A DNA stretch of 7,303 nt from an uncultured Rhodocyclaceae bacterium (GTDB taxonomy: Bacteria > Pseudomonadota > Gammaproteobacteria > Burkholderiales > Rhodocyclaceae), in contig URNG01000131.1 in assembly GCA_900549295.1 (NCBI GenBank), positions 1 to 7,303 on the forward strand, written 5' to 3'. A program made the position numbers and the translations under genes. Positions 1 through 5,853 of this stretch are shown piece by piece. The notes under the pieces were generated by a model. It was not told the DNA's origin. It saw nothing but the letters and a program-made list of their open reading frames with translations, and ran no database searches. Numbering within the stretch: the first letter of the stretch is position 1; each line of letters starts with the position of its first letter.

Positions 1-961
1 GAGCGGCTGGCGGCGGTGCTGGCGGCGCACGACATCGGCTATTTCTTCATCAACGGCGGCGAAGGCTCGATGGGTGCAGCCTGGCACCTGTCGCAGATGA
101 TGCGCGGGATTGGCCGCCCCTTGAAGGTGATCGGTATTCCGAAAACGGTCGATAACGACATGGCGCTCACTGACTGCTGTCCGGGCTTCGGTTCGGTGGC
201 GAAATACGTCGCTACCTCGATCCGCGAAGCCGGTTACGACGTGGCCTCCATGTCGCAAACCTCGACCAAGGTGTTTGTGCTCGAAGTGATGGGTCGCCAC
301 GCCGGCTGGATCACGGCGGCAGCGGGGGTGGGGGGGGGAGGGGGGGGGGCGCCCGCCGCATCTGCTGCTGTTTCCGGAAGTGGCCTTCGACGACCGTAAA
401 TTTCTGGCGCAGGTGAAACGCTGCGTCGAAACGCATGGCTACTGCGTGGTGGTGACGGCGGAAGGGCTGTGCGATGCCGGCGGCTGCAATTTTGGCGTTT
501 CCAGCCGGCGCCCCGGCACCGTCGGGCGTTACATCGCCGACATGGTGGAAGTGCATCTGGGCTACAAACAGCATCTGGCGGTTGCGGATTATCTGCAACG
601 CTCGGCCCGCCATCTGGCCTCCGCGGTCGATGTCGAGCAGGCCCACGCTCTGGGCGTGGCGGCCCTGCGTCTGGCGCTCGCCGGGGAGAGCGACGTGGCG
701 CCGGTGCTGCATCGCTTGTCCGATTCGCCCTACCGCTGGGAAATCCGCACCGCGCCGCTGGCCGAACTGGCCAATGTCGAGCGCCGTTTGCCGCCGGAAT
801 TCATTGCGCCGGACGGGTTTCACATCACCGAAGCCTGCCGCCGCTATCTGCGGCCCCTGATCGCGGGGGAAGATTCGCCGCCTTTCGTGAACGGCCTGCC
901 GGCCTATGTGCGCCTGAAGAACCGGAGTCTGCCGCCGCGGCTGCCGCCTTACGCCATTTGA
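1..961 (+). CDS. 6-phosphofructokinase (PPi-type family), 5'-truncated by window and frameshifted
   Basis: This enzyme phosphorylates fructose 6-phosphate to fructose 1,6-bisphosphate in glycolysis; the family includes reversible PPi-dependent enzymes. The start lies upstream of the window. Frame 1 (from base 1) encodes the nucleotide/PPi loop GGEGS (55-69), the catalytic-loop motif PKTVDND (139-159), PGFGSVAKY and the sugar-binding EVMGRHAGW (about 283-309). Frame 2 (from about 353) continues with PHLLLFPEVAFDD, VVVTAEGL, GYKQHLAVADYLQRSARH, SDSPYRWEIR and NGLPAYVRLKN, ending at TGA 959-961. The two halves together read like the C-terminal three quarters of one family member of roughly 400 residues. 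The frame changes inside the G tract at 324-349, where neither frame gives a family-like sequence, so the break is either a sequencing error or a real mutation. A GHxQxGG-like segment that I expect after TAEGL is not recognisable. Lys in PKTVDND favours PPi use while Gly in GGEGS is seen in ATP users, so the donor is uncertain. It is probably not part of the adhesin operon. Confidence 0.85.
324..349. other. Near-pure G tract at the frame break
   Basis: This 26-base stretch contains 24 G, one T (329) and one A (339), as runs of 5, 9 and 10 G. It replaces the part of the phosphofructokinase gene that should encode a short Gly/Ala-rich loop between GRHAGWITAA and PHLLLFPE. The reading frame differs on its two sides. 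The length is roughly that of the expected loop, so bases look replaced rather than inserted. Poly-G of this sort is a known failure of two-colour short-read sequencing, and homopolymers are also error-prone in long reads. A true slippery tract is the alternative. Confidence 0.8.
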
Positions 962-971
962 TGCCGCCTTA

Positions 972-992
972 CGCAAACCGACGCTGTTTGCG
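972..992 (+). terminator. Hairpin after phosphofructokinase, weak terminator candidate
   Basis: CGCAAAC (972-978) and GTTTGCG (986-992) form a perfect 7-bp stem with a 7-base loop, beginning 10 bases after the phosphofructokinase stop codon. No run of T follows, only GGTAAATTTAC, so a typical Rho-independent terminator is not supported. It could instead be an operator or an mRNA 3'-end structure. Confidence 0.3.
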
Positions 993-1006
993 GGTAAATT
1001 TACAAT
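978..1006 (+). promoter_or_regulatory. Possible promoter of the secretion operon
   Basis: TACAAT (1001-1006) matches the sigma-70 -10 consensus at five of six positions. The best-spaced -35 (978-983, CCGACG, 17-bp gap) is poor, so activator dependence would be needed. A 10-bp palindrome GTAAATTTAC (994-1003) overlaps the -10 and could be an operator. A second -10-like box, TAAAAT, lies at 1035-1040 but has no reasonable -35. Placement about 60 bases before the ABC transporter start is sensible. This is based only on motif inspection. Confidence 0.25.
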
Positions 1007-1065
1007 TCTTAGCGCCAATCAAGGTTCCGGCCGCTAAAATTCGGCGGCATCCATAGGAAAAAACA

Positions 1066-3231
1066 ATGAGCATCATAGGGGGCGTCGGTTTATCCGATAT
1101 CCGAGAAGATCTTCTGCACCATGATCCCTTGCTCGACTGTCTGGTCGAACTGACGCGCGTTCACGGGCGACCGAGCACGCGGGCGGCGCTGACGGCGGGT
1201 TTGCCGCTGGAAGCCGGCCGGCTGACGCCCGGCCTGTTCGCCCGCGCCGCGGCGCGCGCCGGTCTGGCCGCCAAACTGGGGCGGCGCGCCCTGGACAGGA
1301 TCGACTCCGCCTTGCTGCCCGCGGTGTTGCTGCTGCATGGCGAGGAAGCCTGCGTCCTGCTCGGTTGGGACGAAGGCAGCCAGCACGCGCAGCTTCTTTT
1401 CCCGGAAACCGGGCAGGGTTCGGTGAGTTTGAGCCGGGACGAACTGGCCGAGCGCTACGCCGGCATCGCCATTTTCGCCCGGCCGCATTTCCGCTTCGAT
1501 CAACGCACGCCCGCCGTCGGCACGGTCAGGCTGCGTCACTGGTTCTGGGGCGCGTTGGCCGAGCAGTGGCCGGTGTACCGCGACGTGCTCGGCGCGGCCT
1601 TCCTCATCAACGTGCTGGCCCTGTCCATGCCCTTGTTCACCATGAACGTGTACGACCGCGTGGTGCCGAACCGAGCGATGGAAACCCTGTGGGTGCTGGC
1701 GCTCGGCATCCTCATCGTGCTCGGCGTCGATTTTCTGCTGCGCTCCCTGCGCGGTTACTTCATCGATCTGGCGAGCGCGCGCATCGACATGAAGCTGTCG
1801 GCGCTGATCATGGAGCGCGTCCTGGGCATGCGCATGGAAGCGCGGCCGGCGGCGGTCGGTTCGTTTTCGGCGAATCTGCGCTCGTTTGAATCGGTGCGCG
1901 ATTTCATCACCTCGGCCAGCGTGACGGCCTTCATCGACCTGCCGTTCGCGCTCCTGTTCGTGATCGTCATCGGCCTGATCGCCTGGCCGCTGATTTTCCC
2001 GGTGCTGGCGGCGATGCTGGCGGTGGCGGTGTACGCCTACATACTGCAATACAAGATGCACGAATTGTCGGAAACGACCTACCGCGCCGGGGCGCTGCGC
2101 AATGCCACGCTGATCGAGAGCCTGTCGGCGCTGGAAACCATCAAGACGCAGGCGGCGGAAGGTGTCATGCAGTCGAAGTGGGAAAAATCGGTGGCCTTCG
2201 TCGCCCGGGTCAACAACCGCATGCGTTTCCTGTCGGCGGCGGCGACCAACGGCGCGGCGGAAATTCAGCAGCTGGTGAACATCGTGGTGGTCATCATCGG
2301 CGTCTATCTGATCGGCGAGCGCATGTTGAGCATGGGCGGTCTGATCGCCTGCACCATGCTTTCCTCGCGGGCGGTGGCGCCGCTCGGGCAGATGGTCGGG
2401 CTGCTCCTGCAATTCCAGAATGCGCGCATTTCGCTTACTTCGCTCGAACAGATCATGGGGCATCCGGTGGAGCGTCCGGCGGACGCCAATTTCGTGCACC
2501 GGCCCGATCTGCGCGGCAGCATCGAATTCCGCGACGTGCATTTTTCCTATCCGAACACCCAGGTGGCGGCGCTGCGCGGCGTGACGGCGCGCATCGAACA
2601 GGGCGAGAAGGTGGTCATCATCGGCCGCGTCGGCAGCGGCAAGACCACCCTGCAAAAACTGCTGCTCGGCCTGTATCAGGCGGAACAGGGCACGGTGAGC
2701 GTCGATGGCGTCGACGTGCGCCAGCTCGACCCGGCCGACCTGCGCCGCAACATCGGCTACGTGCCGCAGGACGTGACGCTGTTTTACGGCACCCTGCGCG
2801 ACAACATCGCCGTCGGCGCGCCCTATGCCGACGATGCGGCGATTCTGGCGGCGGCGGAAGCGGGCGGTTTGAGCGAATTCGTGAACCGCCACCCGGACGG
2901 CTTCGACATGCTGATCGGCGAACGCGGCGAATCGCTGTCCGGCGGCCAGCGTCAGGGCGTGGCGATTGCCCGCGCCTTCCTGATGGATCCGCCCATCCTG
3001 CTGCTCGACGAGCCGACCAGCGCAATGGATTTTTCTTCCGAACAGCAGTTCAAGGACCGCCTGCGCAAGATCGCAGCGCACAAGACGGTGCTCATCGTCA
3101 CCCACCGCAACAGCCTGCTCGAACTCGCCACCCGCATCATCGTCGTCGATGATGGCAAGGTGGTGGCCGACGGGCCGCGCGAGCAGGTCATCCAGGCGCT
3201 GCAAAGCGGGCGCATCGGGAGGAGCGCGTAA
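1066..3231 (+). CDS. lapB: Type I secretion ABC transporter (permease/ATPase), LapB/LssB type
   Basis: This 721-residue inner-membrane protein powers export of a large adhesin through a type I secretion channel. Residues about 15-140 form a C39-peptidase-like domain. Its DPLLDC segment (20-25) aligns with the peptidase ECGLAC motif but has Pro where the catalytic Cys should be, and the His and Asp sites also look lost, so it should bind substrate without cutting it. Six membrane segments are likely between residues 172 and 447. The nucleotide-binding domain (about 485-715) is complete: Walker A GRVGSGKT (520-527), Q-loop Q568, signature LSGGQ (624-628), Walker B ILLLDE (644-649) and H-loop H680. 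ATG 1066 follows AGGA at 1055-1058 with seven bases between. The stop overlaps the next start (TAATG). The neighbouring HlyD gene and retention-module adhesin support the Lap-type assignment; the symbol is by similarity of role. Confidence 0.93.
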   Translation: MSIIGGVGLSDIREDLLHHDPLLDCLVELTRVHGRPSTRAALTAGLPLEAGRLTPGLFARAAARAGLAAKLGRRALDRIDSALLPAVLLLHGEEACVLLGWDEGSQHAQLLFPETGQGSVSLSRDELAERYAGIAIFARPHFRFDQRTPAVGTVRLRHWFWGALAEQWPVYRDVLGAAFLINVLALSMPLFTMNVYDRVVPNRAMETLWVLALGILIVLGVDFLLRSLRGYFIDLASARIDMKLSALIMERVLGMRMEARPAAVGSFSANLRSFESVRDFITSASVTAFIDLPFALLFVIVIGLIAWPLIFPVLAAMLAVAVYAYILQYKMHELSETTYRAGALRNATLIESLSALETIKTQAAEGVMQSKWEKSVAFVARVNNRMRFLSAAATNGAAEIQQLVNIVVVIIGVYLIGERMLSMGGLIACTMLSSRAVAPLGQMVGLLLQFQNARISLTSLEQIMGHPVERPADANFVHRPDLRGSIEFRDVHFSYPNTQVAALRGVTARIEQGEKVVIIGRVGSGKTTLQKLLLGLYQAEQGTVSVDGVDVRQLDPADLRRNIGYVPQDVTLFYGTLRDNIAVGAPYADDAAILAAAEAGGLSEFVNRHPDGFDMLIGERGESLSGGQRQGVAIARAFLMDPPILLLDEPTSAMDFSSEQQFKDRLRKIAAHKTVLIVTHRNSLLELATRIIVVDDGKVVADGPREQVIQALQSGRIGRSA

Positions 3232-4643
3232 TGGCCTTCCCGAACTGGATCAAGCGCCTGAACGGCTGGCTGGAGCGCGTCGCCGAAAAGAACAAGCCGC
3301 GTGTCGAAAAGGTGCTGGGGCGGCTGCCCAATCAGGAAGACGTGGAAGTGGTCGATTTCGCCACCGATGCCGACCTCGCCATGCTGCGTCAGGAACCCCT
3401 GCGCGCCAGGGTGCTGCTGCGCGCCATCGGCATCGTTTTTCTGGTCTTTCTCCTGTGGGCCGCCATTGCCCGCCTGGATGAAGTGACCCGTGGTGAGGGC
3501 AAGGTGATTCCGTCCAAACAACTGCAAGTGTTGCAGAGCATCGACGGCGGTCTGGTGTCGGAGATTCTGGTGCGCGAAGGCGACGTGGTGCAGCCGGAGC
3601 AGTTGCTGGTGAAGATCGACGAAACGCGCTTCCAGTCCTCGGTCAATGAAAACCGCGCCCAGTATCTGAGCCATCTGGCGAAGGTGGCGCGCCTGAAAGC
3701 CGTCAGCGAAGGCACCGATTTCGTGCCGCCGGAAGAAGCGGTCAAGGAAAGCCCGGAAATCGTGGCGCAGGAACAGCAGCTTTATCTGGCGACGCGCAAC
3801 GAACTGGCGGCGGCCCTGTCGATCGCCCAGCAGCAGCTGGCGCAGCGGCGGCAGGAACTGAACGAAGCCTCGGCGCGGCGCGAGCAGGCGGCGCACAGCT
3901 ACAACCTGACGGCGCAAGAACTGGCGCAGACCCGCCCGCTCATCAATTCCGGCGCGGTGTCGGAAGTGGAACTGCTGCGCCTGGAACGCGACGTTTCCCG
4001 CTATCGCGGCGAGCGCGACATGGCCAGCGCCCAGATCACCCGCGCCCAGGCGGCGATCAGCGAAGCGCAGCGCAAGATCGAGGAAGTCGAACTCACCTTC
4101 CGCAACGCCGCCGGCAAGGAATTGTCGGACGCCACCGGCAAGCTGAACAGTCTGGCCGAAGGCAGCGTGGCGCTTTCCGACCGGGTCAAGCAGTCCTCCA
4201 TCCGCTCGCCGGTCAAGGGCGTGGTCAAGCGGTTGCTGGTCAATACCGTGGGCGGCGTGGTGCAGCCGGGCAAGGACATGATCGAAATCGTGCCACTGGA
4301 AGACAACCTTTTGCTGGAAGCCAGAGTGCTGCCGCGCGACATCGCTTTCCTGCGGCCGGGGCAGCCGGCGACGGTGAAATTCACCGCCTACGATTTTTCC
4401 GTCTATGGCGGTCTGGACGGCGTGCTCGAACACATCAGCGCCGACACCGTGATGGACGACAAGGGCAACGCCTTTTACGTGGTGCGGGTGCGCACGCTGC
4501 AATCCGGCTTTGGCGACGCCAATCTGCCCATCATCCCGGGGATGGTGGCGGAAGTGGATATCCTGACCGGCAAGAAGAGCGTGCTCACCTACCTGCTCAA
4601 GCCTGTGCTGCGGGCCAAGAGCGTGGCTTTGACGGAGCGCTGA
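3231..4643 (+). CDS. lapC: HlyD-family membrane fusion protein (LapC type) of type I secretion
   Basis: This 470-residue periplasmic adaptor would link the ABC transporter to an outer-membrane TolC/LapE channel. A cytoplasmic N-terminus of about 60 residues is followed by one membrane segment (about 61-80, rich in L, V, I and F). A first lipoyl-like half (about 99-130, with QSIDGGLVSEILVREGD) follows, then a long alpha-helical hairpin (about 175-320, rich in Q, E, A and R, turning near GAVSEVELLR). The second lipoyl half (about 323-352, RSPVKGVVKRLLV) leads to a beta-barrel domain. Residues 434-456 fit the HlyD secretion signature as I recall it (I-x2-G-M-x3-V-x-I-x-T-G-x-K). ATG 3231 overlaps the upstream TAA. 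GGGAGGA at 3217-3223 lies seven bases ahead, so translational coupling with the transporter is likely. Length and domain order are normal for the family. Confidence 0.94.
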   Translation: MAFPNWIKRLNGWLERVAEKNKPRVEKVLGRLPNQEDVEVVDFATDADLAMLRQEPLRARVLLRAIGIVFLVFLLWAAIARLDEVTRGEGKVIPSKQLQVLQSIDGGLVSEILVREGDVVQPEQLLVKIDETRFQSSVNENRAQYLSHLAKVARLKAVSEGTDFVPPEEAVKESPEIVAQEQQLYLATRNELAAALSIAQQQLAQRRQELNEASARREQAAHSYNLTAQELAQTRPLINSGAVSEVELLRLERDVSRYRGERDMASAQITRAQAAISEAQRKIEEVELTFRNAAGKELSDATGKLNSLAEGSVALSDRVKQSSIRSPVKGVVKRLLVNTVGGVVQPGKDMIEIVPLEDNLLLEARVLPRDIAFLRPGQPATVKFTAYDFSVYGGLDGVLEHISADTVMDDKGNAFYVVRVRTLQSGFGDANLPIIPGMVAEVDILTGKKSVLTYLLKPVLRAKSVALTER

Positions 4644-4645
4644 GA

Positions 4646-5251
4646 ATGTATTGTCTGATCGACGACGCCGCCAAAATTCTGGCCAATTGGCGGGAGGCTT
4701 TCCCTGATGGATTGCGCCGTCGCCGCGAGGAGTTCCCGGTGGCGGCAAACATGTACTGGTTGCGTCTGCTGCCCGGCGAGCGGCCCGCCCGTGTCGTTTC
4801 CTCCCTCGTGCCCTCCCCCGCTTTGCCGGCCCCCTTCGTCATTCTCGCCGACGAACCGGGCGAATCCCTGGTCATGCAGGCGCTGGAAGCGGGCGCCGCC
4901 GGCTGCTGCAACACGCATGCCGCGCCGGAAGTGCTGCGGCAGGTGGCCGTGGTGGTCGAAAACGGCGGCCTGTGGGTGGGGCGCACGCTGATGCAGCATG
5001 TACTTGCCGGCACGCAGCGTATCCTGGCGCAAAAAGAGAGCCTGTCCGAACCGGATTGGGCGTCCCTGCTGTCCGAGCGGGAACTCGCCGTTGCCCGCCT
5101 GGTGGCGCAAGGCGCCAGCAACAAGGAAGTGGCGCGCCGGCTCGACATCGTCGAGCGGACCGTTAAGGCGCACCTGACGGCCATCTTCGAGAAACTGCAA
5201 GTGCGCGACCGCCTGCAACTTTCATTGCGCATCAACGGCGTGCGCGCTTAG
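4646..5251 (+). CDS. LuxR/GerE-type transcriptional regulator with degenerate receiver-like N-terminus
   Basis: This 201-residue protein has a C-terminal LuxR/GerE helix-turn-helix (about 140-195): LLSERELAVARLVAQGASN, then KEVARRLDIVERTVKAHL and IFEKLQVRDRLQL. This four-helix DNA-binding domain is typical of NarL/LuxR regulators. The N-terminus begins MYCLIDD, and residues 65-120 (FVILAD, ALEAGAAGCCNTHAAPEVLRQ, ENGGLWVG) look like the last strands and helices of a response-regulator receiver. The usual phospho-Asp in its context and the conserved Lys after the AGA(A/R)G turn are not seen, so phosphorylation is unlikely. No autoinducer-binding domain is present. ATG 4646 is two bases after the hlyD-like stop; GGAG at 4634-4637 lies eight bases ahead. 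Co-transcription with the exporter and a position just before the adhesin suggest local control of adhesin expression; this role is inferred and the target unknown. Confidence 0.85.
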   Translation: MYCLIDDAAKILANWREAFPDGLRRRREEFPVAANMYWLRLLPGERPARVVSSLVPSPALPAPFVILADEPGESLVMQALEAGAAGCCNTHAAPEVLRQVAVVVENGGLWVGRTLMQHVLAGTQRILAQKESLSEPDWASLLSERELAVARLVAQGASNKEVARRLDIVERTVKAHLTAIFEKLQVRDRLQLSLRINGVRA

Positions 5252-5358
5252 TACACTTCTTTACAAGCCAGGGGGCGGATTCGTACCAAAGTCCAATGGC
5301 TGCCTGGCCCGGTGCCCTTTAGACTGCGCAAATTACCCATTTTGTATGGAGCACAGTC
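5252..5358 (+). promoter_or_regulatory. Intergenic region upstream of the adhesin
   Basis: This 107-base region holds TTTACA (5260-5265), five of six matches to a -35 box, with TACCAA (5284-5289) as a poor -10 at 18 bp. GCCAGG (5267-5272) and CCTGGC (5303-5308) form a perfect 6-bp inverted repeat 30 bases apart, which could be an operator for the adjacent LuxR-type protein or a weak stem. There is no convincing terminator. GGAG at 5348-5351 is the ribosome binding site of the adhesin, seven bases before its ATG. A separate adhesin promoter is plausible but not proven. Confidence 0.35.
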
Positions 5359-5853
5359 ATGGCTCAAGCCAACGTCATCGCCAAGATTTCCACCCTCACC
5401 GGCGAAGCTTTTGCCCGGGATGCTTCCGGTAACCTGCGCCGCCTCAAGGCCGGCGATGCCATCCATGAAGGTGAAACCGTCGTTGCCGGTAACGGTGCCG
5501 AAGTCGTTCTGAGTCTGGCCGATGGACGGTCGATGGTGGTTGGCGAGCGCCAATCGGTGACGGTCGATGCCGAGGTCGCCGCAGCGGTGAAACCGGATGC
5601 CGGTGACAGCGCCGTGGCGCAGAAGAGCGGTTTCCAGAAGATCGCTGCCGCCCTGCAGGATGGCGATGACCTCGATGCCCTGCTCGATGCCGAAGCCCCG
5701 GCAGCAGGCGAAGCTGGCGCGGGGAATGAAGGGCATGGTTTCGTCGAATTTTTACGCATCGTTGAAACGGTCGATCCGCAGGCTTATCGTTTCGGCACCG
5801 ATGATCGCGGCCTGCTCGATACCTTTGACGGCGCTCCGTGGGTGGCACCCGCA
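5359..5853 (+). other. Retention module with LapG-type cleavage site
   Basis: Residues 1 to about 165 of the adhesin form this domain. In Pseudomonas LapA, such a module folds in the periplasm and plugs the outer-membrane channel so that the adhesin stays on the surface; LapG cuts at a T/P-A-A-G motif near residue 108 to release it, and LapD bound to c-di-GMP sequesters LapG. Here PAAG (114-117, bases 5698-5709) follows the acidic helix LQDGDDLDALLDAEA and precedes a Gly-rich stretch, as in known substrates. Cleavage would be between A115 and A116. Confidence 0.85.

Noticed and set aside
1031..1048. GCCG...CGGC hairpin just before the ABC transporter gene as a riboswitch or terminator
   Set aside because: The stem is only four to five bases in a GC-rich context, has no T run and shows no recognisable riboswitch core.
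1090..3204. 704-codon open frame on the minus strand opposite the ABC transporter gene
   Set aside because: Its product is rich in R, H, Q and A without any recognisable domain. It lies wholly opposite a gene with every ABC motif intact. Long antisense frames are expected from GC-rich codon bias.
2952..4748. 598-codon minus-strand frame across the HlyD gene
   Set aside because: It has low-complexity His/Arg/Gln-rich composition, spans the junction of two well-supported plus-strand genes, and shows no domain or ribosome site.
5644..5655. Second alanine run (IAAAL, residues 95-99) as the LapG cleavage site
   Set aside because: It lies inside a predicted helix before the acidic stretch and lacks the T/P-A-A-G context. 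PAAG at residues 114-117 fits the known motif and position.
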